Shown here one piece after another: positions 24,618-33,644 of a DNA stretch of 58,764 nucleotides. The stretch is from positions 1 to 58,764 of the forward strand of contig CAYYEP010000006.1 in the NCBI GenBank assembly GCA_964470995.1. Reading direction: 5' to 3'. Position 1 is the first letter of the stretch, and each line of letters begins with the position of its first letter. Source of the stretch: UBA5738 sp964470995. Lineage in GTDB: Bacteria; Patescibacteriota; Minisyncoccia; Minisyncoccales; UBA5738. A program made the position numbers and the translations under genes. The notes beneath the pieces were generated by a model. That model was given only the letters and a program-made list of their open reading frames with translations. It was not told the DNA's origin and did not search any database.

Positions 24618-25808
24618 ATGATGGATAAACGAGTTATAAAAATTTTGACGGTTTTTGCGGTTGTCGGCCTTACCGCGGCCGCGGTTTTTTATTTGGGCGC
24701 AAATCAAAACAAAAGAAGCGCGAATACCGATGACCAAACCGAACCGGCGGCCGGGAGTTCCGGTGAAGTGGAAATACCCGCCGAAACCCAAACTTCCCAA
24801 AGCGAGCTAACTCCAATCGAATTTGAAGATGAATCGGGTGCGGAAATTAAAGCGAAAAGCGAAGCCGAACCCGCCAGCGAGATCTTGCCGGCGGAGAATG
24901 CAGAGGAGACCGCGACGACCGAGCGGATAATGGAGCGGTTTACGATTGCGATCGGGCAAAACGGCGTTGATATGGTAGCCAAAAATTTACTTGACCAAGG
25001 ATTCATCGGGGATGAGGGGGCGTTTAAGGCCGCAATAAAACCGGGTATTCTGGCTTTCGTTGCGGGAGGCTATAAACTTTCCAAAACGATGGATGAAACG
25101 CAGGTTGCCAGCGCACTCCAAGAAGATCCTTATATGAAGTGGATCATCATCCCCGAGGGATTAAGAAAAGAAGAAACGGCCGAGGCGCTTTCCAGCGAGC
25201 TAGGCTGGAATGAAGACCAAAAAAACAAATGGTTAACCGTCGACACGGCATCGATGCCGAATTATATCGAAGGGGTATATTTTCCCGATACTTACCTGAT
25301 ACCAGTCGATGAGGAACCGGGCAAAACTGCGGCCCGGATGCAAGCGCGGTTCAATGAAGCGTTCGCGGTTTTTTTGCCGCAATTTAACGAGCAAAATATT
25401 AAATGGACAACGGGACTAACCTTTGCTTCGATTGTCCAGCGCGAAGCCAAAAATACCGCCGATATGCCCTTGATCGCCGGAATACTCTGGAACCGGCTGG
25501 AACAGGGAATGGCACTGGGCGCCGATGCGACACTGCAATACGCGCGCGGCGACACGGGAAGCGGCTGGTGGTCGCCAGCCGGAGCCGCGGACAAGGCGAT
25601 AGATTCGCCTTACAATACCTACGCCAACAAAGGATTGCCGCCGCGCCCGATTTGCAGTCCGGGGGTCGCGGCGATCGAGGCGACATTGGCACCCGCAGAA
25701 AGCGATTGCATTTATTATCTTCACGGGAACGACGGAACGACACGTTGCGCCGCAAGCTACGAAGAACATCTTAACAATATTGAATTGTATTTAAAAAACG
25801 GGCAATGA
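24618..25808 (+). CDS. mltG: Endolytic murein transglycosylase MltG
   Basis: One membrane anchor (about 10-27) is followed by an acidic linker (30-100) and the YceG/MltG domain. The catalytic glutamate lies in SIVQREA, and the family end is visible in GADATLQYA, SPYNTYANKGLPPRPI and LHGNDGTTRCAASYEEH. The enzyme cuts nascent peptidoglycan strands on the outer face of the membrane and helps set glycan length. At 396 residues it has the normal size with a long linker. No Shine-Dalgarno site is seen. Confidence 0.9.
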   Translation: MMDKRVIKILTVFAVVGLTAAAVFYLGANQNKRSANTDDQTEPAAGSSGEVEIPAETQTSQSELTPIEFEDESGAEIKAKSEAEPASEILPAENAEETATTERIMERFTIAIGQNGVDMVAKNLLDQGFIGDEGAFKAAIKPGILAFVAGGYKLSKTMDETQVASALQEDPYMKWIIIPEGLRKEETAEALSSELGWNEDQKNKWLTVDTASMPNYIEGVYFPDTYLIPVDEEPGKTAARMQARFNEAFAVFLPQFNEQNIKWTTGLTFASIVQREAKNTADMPLIAGILWNRLEQGMALGADATLQYARGDTGSGWWSPAGAADKAIDSPYNTYANKGLPPRPICSPGVAAIEATLAPAESDCIYYLHGNDGTTRCAASYEEHLNNIELYLKNGQ

Positions 25809-25814
25809 TTTTGT

Positions 25815-25860
25815 TATAATAGAAAAACAGCATGTTACGTAGCTTGCTACGTAACATGCT
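25815..25860 (+). promoter_or_regulatory. TATAAT box followed by a perfect 15-bp inverted repeat
   Basis: TATAAT (25815-25820) is followed by AGCATGTTACGTAGC (25829-25843) and its exact complement (25846-25860) around a two-base centre. ACGTAAC then recurs twice more, at about 25861 and 25873, before the ATG at 25886. It could be an operator array (core GTTACGTAAC) or a stable 5' hairpin of the mRNA. Confidence 0.6.
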
Positions 25861-25885
25861 ACGTAACAAATTACGTAACAAAAAA

Positions 25886-26101
25886 ATGGAACAAATAGAA
25901 ATCATCATCAAGTCGCTGCGCCATTTGATGAAAAATCTGATATGGAACGGAGTGTTCGCGATTATTTGCGGGATCGCGATCGTAGTTTATCCGGAGCTTT
26001 TACGTATTCTGGTGAGTTTGGTGCTGGTAGCGTTCGGAATCGTAAATCTGATCGCCGCGGCCAAGGTTGGCCGCTATTCCAAGATCAGATTTAAAATTTA
26101 A
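25886..26101 (+). CDS. Small membrane protein, HdeD/DUF308-like
   Basis: The 71-residue protein has two hydrophobic helices (about 14-31 and 35-55) separated by a YPE turn, as in one unit of the DUF308/HdeD repeat. It would lie in the cytoplasmic membrane; function unknown. The ATG at 25886 is chosen over 25832 because the upstream codons come from the inverted repeat and ACGTAAC copies and encode an artificial Leu/Arg/Asn-rich string. Its stop codon overlaps the next start (TAATG), so it is co-translated with the HD-domain gene. Confidence 0.65.
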   Translation: MEQIEIIIKSLRHLMKNLIWNGVFAIICGIAIVVYPELLRILVSLVLVAFGIVNLIAAAKVGRYSKIRFKI

Positions 26102-26805
26102 TGTTTTTTTTCAAAAAAAAATTGGCGGGCCCGGAACTTGCGGAAGCGGTAAGAGCAGAAGCGGAAAAATATTTTGGCGGAAGGAACGGAAGCCATGACT
26201 GGGACCATAGCCTGCGGGTTTTAAACAACTGCCGCTTGATCGCCAAAGAAACGGGCGCCGATATGCTTGTCATTGAGCTGGCGGCATATCTGCACGATAT
26301 CGGCCGGAATGAGGAAACCCGCAATCGGGGCAAGGTTTGCCATGCCAAAATCGGCGGGCGGGAGGCCGGGCGGATACTAAAAAAATGCGGGGCGCAAAAA
26401 GAATTAACCGAGGCGGTAGTGCACTGCGTCGAAAGCCACCGGTCAAAAAGCGAAGTCCGGCCCCAAACCGCGGAAGCCAAGGCGGTATATGACGCCGATA
26501 AGCTGGACGCGCTGGGCGCGGTGGGTTTGGTACGGCTTTTTTTGTTCGCTAACGAGGTTGGGGCGGGTATTCACAACAAAGAGAATGATCTGGTAAAAAC
26601 GGCCGTTTACTCGCCAGAAGATACGGCGTTTCGAGAATTCTATTTCAATACGCGTTTTCTGAAGGACAAAATGGAAACTGAACCCGGCAAACGCCTGGCA
26701 CGGGAACATTATGATTTTATGGTAAAATACTTCGAGACGCTTTTTTCGGAAGTTAATGCCGATGAAAAATTTTTTAGAATGCTGGATGAGATTAGAAATC
26801 CCTGA
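26101..26805 (+). CDS. HD-domain phosphohydrolase
   Basis: The 234-residue cytoplasmic protein has the HD superfamily metal ligands. H at SHDWDHSLRV begins the domain, the HD doublet is in AAYLHDIGRNEE, and further ligands are at HAKIGG, VESHRS and the late D of YDADKLDALG. Members hydrolyse phosphate esters of nucleotides or related compounds. The YedJ/YpgQ-like subfamily of similar length is the best fit. It follows the small membrane protein with overlapping stop and start. Substrate unknown. Confidence 0.85.
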   Translation: MFFFKKKLAGPELAEAVRAEAEKYFGGRNGSHDWDHSLRVLNNCRLIAKETGADMLVIELAAYLHDIGRNEETRNRGKVCHAKIGGREAGRILKKCGAQKELTEAVVHCVESHRSKSEVRPQTAEAKAVYDADKLDALGAVGLVRLFLFANEVGAGIHNKENDLVKTAVYSPEDTAFREFYFNTRFLKDKMETEPGKRLAREHYDFMVKYFETLFSEVNADEKFFRMLDEIRNP

Positions 26806-26875
26806 ATCGGCGAGTTCGCAAGGTTAAGCATTTATCTTATATTATCGTTAAGGTGTTTTTTAGATCAGTTGATCC

Positions 26876-27601
26876 TTGTCTTTTTATCATATTCGTTGTA
26901 TAAAAAGGTGGTCGGGATTTAATAAATACCGGCCGAATATTTTTTGCGGGGTGAAAAAAATTAACAACGAGGGAATACTACAGGCCCAAGAATTGGGCCG
27001 GAAAGCATTGGACCTTATAAATATAGATGTAGATGAGGATTTAACCCGCATTTGCATAATTATGGCAGTGGCTCAACGACTTCTGGAACGGGCGATCGAC
27101 AATTACGATATCCATGGCTTAATGAAGACCAAGATTACACATTGCCCGCTGATTAAAGAAGAAGCTGCCAACATCGCGAACAAAATAGGGGGTTGGATCA
27201 AAGAATCCACGGGTAATGATGAAAATCTGACGATCATGGCGGAGATATACGCCGCCGTCCTGATAATCAAATTGTTCGACACTAACGAGGCGGACGGGAA
27301 GATTGCGGCTGATGAGGCGATCAGATTAATCGACGCGAGATATGCGAGCGAGACGATGCGGCAATGTGTAAAGCTAGCGGTTGCGCTTTGCATAATCGAT
27401 GAGTGGATTAATATTAGGGGAAGTGAAAGCTCGATATACTCCTACGCCTCTTGCAGGGATTCAATCGACAGCTTTGTTTGTGGCGTGGTCCGTGATACTT
27501 GCGTCGTCACGCAGGATAGTTCAAAAAAAACCGCCCAAATGGCATTGGCGACGGCTGCCCAGTTGGTATTAAATGTACCACGGCTAAAACTAGCGGTCTA
27601 A
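26876..27601 (+). CDS. Hypothetical helical protein
   Basis: This soluble, mostly alpha-helical protein has no recognised family. Two similar all-helical halves can be sensed (LTRICIIMAVAQRLLERAID against MRQCVKLAVALCIIDEWI), which suggests an internal repeat. The start is uncertain: TTG 26876 gives 241 residues, and GTG 26951 gives 216 and begins where the protein-like composition begins. Neither has a clear ribosome site. A good terminator follows at 27610. It stands alone among accessory genes. Confidence 0.55.
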   Translation: MSFYHIRCIKRWSGFNKYRPNIFCGVKKINNEGILQAQELGRKALDLINIDVDEDLTRICIIMAVAQRLLERAIDNYDIHGLMKTKITHCPLIKEEAANIANKIGGWIKESTGNDENLTIMAEIYAAVLIIKLFDTNEADGKIAADEAIRLIDARYASETMRQCVKLAVALCIIDEWINIRGSESSIYSYASCRDSIDSFVCGVVRDTCVVTQDSSKKTAQMALATAAQLVLNVPRLKLAV

Positions 27602-27609
27602 ACCGCGAC

Positions 27610-27640
27610 ATAGCAGCTAAAACCGGCTGCTATTTTTTTG
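27610..27640 (+). terminator. Intrinsic terminator
   Basis: ATAGCAGC (27610-27617) pairs with GCTGCTAT (27626-27633), followed by further T. Confidence 0.88.
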
Positions 27641-27783
27641 GCTTAATACGAGTTCCTTGGCTAATGAATTTAATTCAAACAACTCAAGATGCCACTGCTT
27701 TCGCGGCTGATATTGACGAATGATTTTTTTGTTATAAACTTAGCAAGCTACAAGCATATTTACAAAGGAGGAGGTTTCTTCTA

Positions 27784-28536
27784 TTGAACATAACCAGAAT
27801 TGGTTTTGCGGGTACCGGAGGTTTTCTGTATTCGGACCCGAGCCTGCCTGGAAGCTGTCTATTGATCGAACAGGATGGAATTTTGACGATCCTGGATACT
27901 GGTGTCAACACTTACAGTACCGCCATGAGAATGAGCGGATGGGAACTAATGGATTTTAGCCGCATAATCCTGACTCATTGCCATAGGGATCATATCGACG
28001 ACATTATCCTGTTCCTGCACGGAATCCAGAGGCTGCAAGAGAAATACCGCGGAGAATCGGGCTCGATCGAAGTAATCGGTCCGCGCGGCACCACGACGGC
28101 AATCCGCGCGGCTTCCAGGCTGGAGGGCAGGCCGGGTTTTATACCCAAGCTAACGTTGCGCGAAGGCCAGGGTACTTATGGCAATGCCCGACTAGTTACG
28201 GTGGAACACGGCAATGTACCGGCGCTAGCTGTGGCGCTCTACGGTAAAAGGGAAATTCTCTATACCGGAGATATGGCTCCCAGCGACAAAAACATATCAG
28301 TTATCGAGAGGGTTTCCAAAGAGCCCCACGCGCTAATCTGCGACGCGACCGGACCGGGCAACAAATGGCACGGTGATATGAAATTCGCGGCGGGCCTTAT
28401 GCAAGCGGGCGGATTTAAAATATTGTTTCCGGTGCATACGCGGCGAGGCCATCAACGAACAGTAAGAAGGGTCTGCGCAAAATCCAGCGGTCGAATCATT
28501 AAGCCTCGGCGGGGGCGGACATATACGATCCAATAG
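27784..28536 (+). CDS. Metallo-beta-lactamase-fold hydrolase
   Basis: The 250-residue protein has the MBL signature T-H-C-H-R-D-H (HxHxDH) after the ILDTG strand, then a His in VEHGNV, the bridging Asp in YTGDMAPSD and a last His near the C-terminus (PVHTRRGH). It is similar in outline to RNase Z-like and other MBL-fold enzymes that cleave phosphodiesters or thioesters with two zinc ions. The start is TTG 27784, nine bases after GGAGGAGG. It is a single gene with its own terminator. The substrate cannot be predicted. Confidence 0.82.
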   Translation: MNITRIGFAGTGGFLYSDPSLPGSCLLIEQDGILTILDTGVNTYSTAMRMSGWELMDFSRIILTHCHRDHIDDIILFLHGIQRLQEKYRGESGSIEVIGPRGTTTAIRAASRLEGRPGFIPKLTLREGQGTYGNARLVTVEHGNVPALAVALYGKREILYTGDMAPSDKNISVIERVSKEPHALICDATGPGNKWHGDMKFAAGLMQAGGFKILFPVHTRRGHQRTVRRVCAKSSGRIIKPRRGRTYTIQ

Positions 28537-28559
28537 GGGAATCCCGGGATCGTTTTTTT
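28526..28559 (+). terminator. Terminator overlapping the MBL stop codon
   Basis: CGATCC (28526-28531) pairs with GGATCG (28547-28552), then seven T. The stem begins inside the last codons of the gene. Confidence 0.75.
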
Positions 28560-28686
28560 ATATTCACAAGATGGTTTGAAAGATTATGGCCAGAGGCTTG
28601 TAGTAAATAGTACGAACACCCGGGAGTAAGTTCGTAAAAGTTCGGGCATCGTCAACCGGACGCAAATATTTAAAGAAAACAAACCA

Positions 28687-29262
28687 ATGAGAACAATAAA
28701 AAAGAGACATTTGGCAATTTGGGTGCTTTCAATGGCGGTTGCGGGCGCGGGAATTGGCACGGCATTCGCAAGTTCAAATGAAGAAGATCCCAACAACCCG
28801 ATGAGTGCCCTTATCCTGGCGGTAGCCAATAAATTCAATCTTGATAAAAACGAAGTACAAGCGGTTTTTGAGGAGCAAAGAGAAGCTATGCGCGTTGAAC
28901 GCCAAGAGCAGATGACTCAAAGGAGAGAGGCGGCGCAACAAGAATTCGCCACAAGACTGGATGAGGCGGTAAAAGACGGTAAATTAACCCAGGAGCAGGC
29001 CGATCTGATCGAGCAAAAACATAGCGAGATAAAAGCCGAACGCGAAGCCAATAAGCCGGAGGAGGGCGGGCGCCAAAATATAACCGATGAAGAACGCCAA
29101 GAAATGCGAGAAAAGATGCAAGAGCAAAAAGAAGAGCTTAGACAATGGGCTGATCAAAATAATATTCCCGACGAGTATTTAATGATGGGCGGGATGGAAC
29201 GGCGGCACGGGCAAGGTATGGGTATACCGGGCGGCGCCTGCCTTCAAGACTCAAACGAGTAA
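28687..29262 (+). CDS. Secreted coiled-coil protein
   Basis: A signal peptide (about 1-29, ending AFA-SS) precedes a helical, charged mature protein. Residues 45-160 are rich in Glu, Gln, Arg and Lys in a heptad-like pattern, and resemble the DUF2680/Spy-like secreted helical proteins in composition. A pattern LDEAVKDGKLTQEQADLI, typical of such repeats, is present. The tail is rich in Met and Gly. It probably acts outside the membrane, perhaps as a chaperone-like or structural protein (inference). A strong terminator follows. Confidence 0.65.
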   Translation: MRTIKKRHLAIWVLSMAVAGAGIGTAFASSNEEDPNNPMSALILAVANKFNLDKNEVQAVFEEQREAMRVERQEQMTQRREAAQQEFATRLDEAVKDGKLTQEQADLIEQKHSEIKAEREANKPEEGGRQNITDEERQEMREKMQEQKEELRQWADQNNIPDEYLMMGGMERRHGQGMGIPGGACLQDSNE

Positions 29263-29280
29263 TTAAAACGAAATTTTGAG

Positions 29281-29306
29281 AAAACGGCCGCGGCGGCCGT
29301 TTTTCT
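29281..29306 (+). terminator. Intrinsic terminator
   Basis: AAAACGGCCG (29281-29290) pairs with CGGCCGTTTT (29294-29303), with a T-rich tail. Confidence 0.88.
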
Positions 29307-29425
29307 TTTAATGGAAAAATAAATATGTTATTTTTTATTTATAGTCTGTAGTCTTATAACTCATTTAAAGGTCGGCGCAAGATTTTTTTTGTAGCGTTAA
29401 ATTATTTAATCCTAAACATATTTTT

Positions 29426-30583
29426 ATGCAAATATTAAAAAAAACAGCGGCAATTTTGCTTTGCGCCGGGTGCGTCGCGTTTACCGCGCCGGAAACAGCG
29501 GCGGCGTCCCAACCCACGCTAGAAGAATTGCAAGCGCAGATAGTAGCCCTGCAAAAGCAAATAGCCCAATTATTGGAAACTTTTAAGAACCGGTCAAACG
29601 TTAACAACGGCAACGCTTACGGCTTATATAAAGACGAGCGGGCCGGCTTGCAAGGTATTTACGGCACCGTAGACGAGGTAAACGCAGACGGCGACACAAT
29701 AACGGTGACCACAACGATTGGCGATAAATCTTATACGGTTAATATCGGTGAGAACACGAATATCATTGAAGTGACGGAAAATGACGGTAAAATCGAAAGA
29801 GATGAAATCGATCTGGCCGATATCAATGAAAACGACAAGGTTTGGGTGCGCGGAGATGTTGACGACAATGAGAAGACTGTGAATGCCGATACCGTCCGGG
29901 TAGGCGACTTGGGATGGGCGAATCTCGATTGGGATAAGAATTTGACGGTAAGAGGAACAGTTACGGAAGCGGGTAGCGATGAAATCGAGATTAGCGTAAA
30001 AAAACCGGGTTCAGGCAAGGAAACCGCTTATCAAGTTATTGCCGGAGAAAATCTGGAAATAATCGAAGTAAGCGTTGAGGATGGGAAAGTAATCAGGAAT
30101 GCTGATAAAGACCTAGCCGACATTGAAAAGGGCGATGTTGTGTCTGTTCGGGGGACGATCGATGAAGACGACAACGACATAATCGTGGCCACGGAAATAA
30201 AATTTGGAGATATAAACGGATACAATAACGGCTGGGATCGGAATATTTCGGGGAAAGTAACCGATGCGGATGATGACGAAATAACAGTGAGAGCCAGCGG
30301 CGTTGAATACACCGTAACCGAGAACGATGACGGTGCGACAATCATAAAGATTGCCAAAGGGTCAGACAATAAATTTGAGGAGAAGGAAATGGAATTCAAA
30401 GACATTGCGGTTGACGATACTGTTTGGATCAAGGGTACAGTCGATGACCAGGAGAAAACCGTTGAAGCGACCGAGATACGGGTAGGGGTAATGGGGTGGA
30501 TAAGAAGCGACGGCCCGGGCAACGGAGCTGGCAAGGGCCAGGGCAACGCTTGGGGATTCCAAGGAAACAACAAACAGCCATAA
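29426..30583 (+). CDS. Secreted DUF5666-repeat protein
   Basis: A signal peptide (1-26) and a short coiled coil (LEELQAQIVALQKQIAQLLE, about 32-52) precede four units. Each starts with a G-x-V-x-E/D pattern (YGTVDEVNADGDTI, RGTVTEAGSDEI, RGTIDEDDNDI, SGKVTDADDDEI) and includes a DKVWVRG-like strand, typical of DUF5666. These small beta domains occur in exported proteins; no activity is known. The N-terminal coiled coil resembles that of the surface protein at 13522. The tail is rich in Gly and Asn. It is probably exported. Confidence 0.8.
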   Translation: MQILKKTAAILLCAGCVAFTAPETAAASQPTLEELQAQIVALQKQIAQLLETFKNRSNVNNGNAYGLYKDERAGLQGIYGTVDEVNADGDTITVTTTIGDKSYTVNIGENTNIIEVTENDGKIERDEIDLADINENDKVWVRGDVDDNEKTVNADTVRVGDLGWANLDWDKNLTVRGTVTEAGSDEIEISVKKPGSGKETAYQVIAGENLEIIEVSVEDGKVIRNADKDLADIEKGDVVSVRGTIDEDDNDIIVATEIKFGDINGYNNGWDRNISGKVTDADDDEITVRASGVEYTVTENDDGATIIKIAKGSDNKFEEKEMEFKDIAVDDTVWIKGTVDDQEKTVEATEIRVGVMGWIRSDGPGNGAGKGQGNAWGFQGNNKQP

Positions 30584-30589
30584 AATACC

Positions 30590-30682
30590 CCGGAGCAAAG
30601 CCCCGAGGTACTCGTTACGCTCCGCTTGCGTTGCGCGTTAGGAAAGGTAAGTTTTTAGCCTCAGCTACGCTACGGGCAAACA
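30590..30682 (+). repeat. Dispersed repeat family, copy B (shortened)
   Basis: It contains CCCCGAGGTACTCG, CGCTCCGCTTGCG, GCGCGTTAGGAAAGG and CAGCTACGCTACGGGCA in the family order, then stops before the CCGCGGCAAAGCC part. It lies directly after the DUF5666 gene. Confidence 0.8.
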
Positions 30683-30687
30683 TAAAG

Positions 30688-30713
30688 AGAGCCGAAAAAG
30701 CGGCTCTTTTTTA
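30688..30713 (+). terminator. Intrinsic terminator
   Basis: AGAGCCG (30688-30694) pairs with CGGCTCT (30701-30707), then a T tail. Confidence 0.85.
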
Positions 30714-30749
30714 TAAAAAAGGCCATATTACCGGATGACGGTCATGGCC
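30714..30749 (-). terminator. Terminator of the Cys-rich secreted protein gene
   Basis: On the minus strand GGCCAT pairs with ATGGCC, with an inner ACCG/CGGT stem, followed by T6. Confidence 0.8.
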
Positions 30750-30769
30750 CAATGCGATTTGACAGTAGC

Positions 30770-31459
30770 TCAACCCATAATGCAAGGTGCGCATCCGGGC
30801 TTGGAAGCATCACAGTTATCCGGACAGGGATTTCCCAATACGTTGATCTCCGTGGCGGTTTGGCCCGCGCGATCCTCCTTGGTGACTTCCTTATGATGGC
30901 AAAGCTGGTAGGTTTTTTCGATAAGCTGTTTTGCATGACCTGTCGCGTCCTGAACCACTTCGATGCGTTTCCTCTCGACAACGTTGTAACAATAGGTTTC
31001 GGGGTTGACGGCAACTTCTCCTGTTTCCAGATCTTCATCAAGCGTCAGGTTTTCCGAAGCGCCTTCTTTTATAATACGTTCACATTCTCCACCCGGGGTC
31101 AATACCGCACACTCTTCGGAGGGATACTGTTTTTTGGTCGCGCCGATCAATTCGGTTGTCTTCCAAGTTGTCGTGGTGGTGGTAATGCAGTGCGGCGTGG
31201 TATTAACCATCTCGGCGGGAACATAACTAGGCACAGTAACAACCACATCTTCCCATTCCCGAATCTTGAAGAAGTCGCAATTCTGCTTCTCGTCGTGCCA
31301 ATAATCAACCAAAGTGCCGTTTTGACAGATATGTTCACAGAATGGCATACATACCGCGGGAACCTGTTTTTCCAGACACGGACCGCAAGCGGCCATAGAG
31401 TTGGCAACCATTAGAATGGCGAGCGACAGCGCGCCCCATATTGATAATGTTCTTTTCAA
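30770..31459 (-). CDS. Secreted Cys-rich protein
   Basis: The 229-residue precursor has a signal peptide (1-23) and about 16 cysteines in the mature part, clustered at both ends (CGPCLEK near 25, CMPFCEHIC near 37, CPDNC and CAPC at the end). Many disulfides or bound metal are likely. The middle is rich in Thr, Val and Glu. Start is TTG 31459 with GGAAGGTGA upstream. No family is recognised. It has its own terminator and runs against its neighbours. Cell-surface or extracellular location is inferred. Confidence 0.62.
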   Translation of the reverse strand: MKRTLSIWGALSLAILMVANSMAACGPCLEKQVPAVCMPFCEHICQNGTLVDYWHDEKQNCDFFKIREWEDVVVTVPSYVPAEMVNTTPHCITTTTTTWKTTELIGATKKQYPSEECAVLTPGGECERIIKEGASENLTLDEDLETGEVAVNPETYCYNVVERKRIEVVQDATGHAKQLIEKTYQLCHHKEVTKEDRAGQTATEINVLGNPCPDNCDASKPGCAPCIMG

Positions 31460-31662
31460 TCAACTCACCTTCCGGAATCGGCACCCGCCAATTCCTTAGT
31501 TGGTATTATGGACCCGGCGCTTAAATTGAATATGAGAGATGGCCAATCACATTCATATAATTTTAATTTTTTGCGTCCATAGGACACCAAAACATTGAAT
31601 TTTGGCTTTATTTAAGCTAGTATGCGGCAAGAACCAGTGCGCAGGTACGGAGGATGGACGAA

Positions 31663-33513
31663 ATGGAAAATCTGGAAGAAAAGGACGGGTCTTTAATAAC
31701 CAAAGGAAAAAGCCCTGGCGAGAGTTTTGGTGAACGTATAAGAAGAATGGAAGAAGTACGCGCATCACAACGAAACGCATTTGAACAGATCAAAGGCGGA
31801 AACGGCGACGGAAAACATGCGGGTGAATGGCGCGAAAGACAGCCAGCGGACCCCGGCATAGCAGCCACAGAACATACACCGAAACCTTGCGGGAGACCAC
31901 GCAAGGTGCGCGACAAGGAGACGATTGATAGAATTCCCAAGCGGCGGGGGAGGCCGCTCACACGGGACCGGGAGGCGATCGCGGCCAAAAAGCAGGCCAG
32001 CCGGGATCTGCGCAAACTAAAACAAGCCCTCAAGGCGCTTAAGGCGCTTCAGGTGTGCGGCAGGCGGATCAGTCGAAAAGAAGCGCGCAATTTAAAGATG
32101 CTTGGTGCCGCCCAAGTTAAGGCGCAGGAGTTGGCTTTGATGCGCGCTAAGCTGGACCGGCAGGTGGAAGCGGCAATTCTTGACATTCAAGGGCTCGCCG
32201 CGAAAATCCAAAAAGACGGGTCAACCGCAAATATGCCGATACAAAAGGAACGAACACCAGCCAAAGAAAACGCGGCAGCCAACCCGCGCGCCGACGTTGA
32301 GGCGCGGGAAGATCAAAACGCTCCGGACATCATTGGAACAGTTGGGCCGGATAGAGAAACCAAAGCCGGGTCTGATCGCGGCGAAGGCGACCCCGACACA
32401 GTGGGCGACACCCTCAACTTGGACGAAAAAAAGACTATTGGCCAAGCCCCCGGCGGCAACTTGATCGAAGATGAGCTACACATCACGAAAAAGCCAACCG
32501 ATATCACCAGCAATCATAAGGTCGGAGTTTCGGGCGCTGTTGCCAACGAAGACCGGGCAAGGCACCGGGAAATGTTATTGACCGGGGCGAACGAGGCACA
32601 AACACTGAGTGTGGCAGTGGCGACAGTCGAACAACTTTTGACGGGGGTACTGCAGGCGCGAACGCTCAAGGTGTTTTGCGACGAGAGGATCGCTCATACA
32701 ATTACGTTGCCCGAGCCGGTGACGAATAGCGCTGTCAGCGAACCGGTCGCAAATAAAACCGCGGGCGAGGCCGAATTTAAGACGGAAAGTAAGGCGGCAA
32801 GCCAAGCAGTCACCAATGAAACAGCTCACGAAACGCAGGTATCGGCGGTCTTCTGTCGGGACGGGTCACTCGACGACAATGGGCGTGATCGGGAAACGGC
32901 CGAGCCAGTTTTAAACCAAGACGCGGGTCGCCCATCAAGCGAGTCTGATGCTGCAAAAGCCGCAAATGAAAAGGGAGCTTCAATCGCCAAGAAAAGAGGC
33001 ATTGCTCCAGGAATCATCGGAATTCCATGGTCTTCTCCGAGCAAGGAACCGCGCCGGGATGCACCGCAGCAGGTTACCGCCGGACCGGTAAAACACATAC
33101 CCAAGCCGGAAACTGGTCCGATCGTCAATGCGGCAACACACCGGGTGGTTATACCACCAACTCCGGAGATCGATCATCCCAAACAGGGCGAAAAATCGCT
33201 CACGGTAATCGCCATCAAAGGGCCTTCGCTTCATGGAGACGAACTATCAAGCCTGTCCGCGAAGCTGGAAACCGCATTGCCGGGATGCCGCGGTAGTTAT
33301 ATCCACTACTGGGATGGAGGAGATTGCAAGAGCCGGCGGTACGAGAACCTGATTTTTTTGGGTGGCGTATGGCTGCGCAGTTCGATCGCGTCGCTTTTGA
33401 CAGGCCGGGAATTTGACTGCTTCAGCTACGAGAACCACAGCGGGACCGCACCCTGGGCCAATAGCAACCTGTATGGCGCCATCTGCCAAATCGGCAGGCG
33501 ACGATCGAGGTAA
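31663..33513 (+). CDS. Large disordered protein with two AT-hook motifs
   Basis: The start at ATG 31663 has ACGGAGG nine bases before it; ATG 31654 would have no spacing. Residues 75-105 hold two AT-hook cores (CGRPRKVRD and RRGRPLTRD), motifs that bind the minor groove of AT-rich DNA. A Lys/Arg/Leu helical stretch (about 110-180) follows. The middle (180-510) is low in complexity and probably unfolded. The last 100 residues (from LTVIAIKGPSLHG to the end) look like a folded domain with conserved-looking Trp, Tyr and Cys. No family is recognised. A chromatin-like or DNA-tethered role is inference. Confidence 0.65.
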   Translation: MENLEEKDGSLITKGKSPGESFGERIRRMEEVRASQRNAFEQIKGGNGDGKHAGEWRERQPADPGIAATEHTPKPCGRPRKVRDKETIDRIPKRRGRPLTRDREAIAAKKQASRDLRKLKQALKALKALQVCGRRISRKEARNLKMLGAAQVKAQELALMRAKLDRQVEAAILDIQGLAAKIQKDGSTANMPIQKERTPAKENAAANPRADVEAREDQNAPDIIGTVGPDRETKAGSDRGEGDPDTVGDTLNLDEKKTIGQAPGGNLIEDELHITKKPTDITSNHKVGVSGAVANEDRARHREMLLTGANEAQTLSVAVATVEQLLTGVLQARTLKVFCDERIAHTITLPEPVTNSAVSEPVANKTAGEAEFKTESKAASQAVTNETAHETQVSAVFCRDGSLDDNGRDRETAEPVLNQDAGRPSSESDAAKAANEKGASIAKKRGIAPGIIGIPWSSPSKEPRRDAPQQVTAGPVKHIPKPETGPIVNAATHRVVIPPTPEIDHPKQGEKSLTVIAIKGPSLHGDELSSLSAKLETALPGCRGSYIHYWDGGDCKSRRYENLIFLGGVWLRSSIASLLTGREFDCFSYENHSGTAPWANSNLYGAICQIGRRRSR

Positions 33514-33528
33514 CTCTCGATCTTTTTT
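33503..33528 (+). terminator. Intrinsic terminator
   Basis: GATCGAG (33503-33509) pairs with CTCGATC (33516-33522), then six T. The stem spans the stop codon. Confidence 0.8.
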
Positions 33529-33644
33529 ATTTACAAGCTGCTGCCGAATGCGGCGCGGGAATTGCATTGATTTCTTGCTGGCGATTGACAGATTTGGGCA
33601 AGTTGGAGATAATTAATTAAGAATAAATATTTTTGCTCAAAAAA

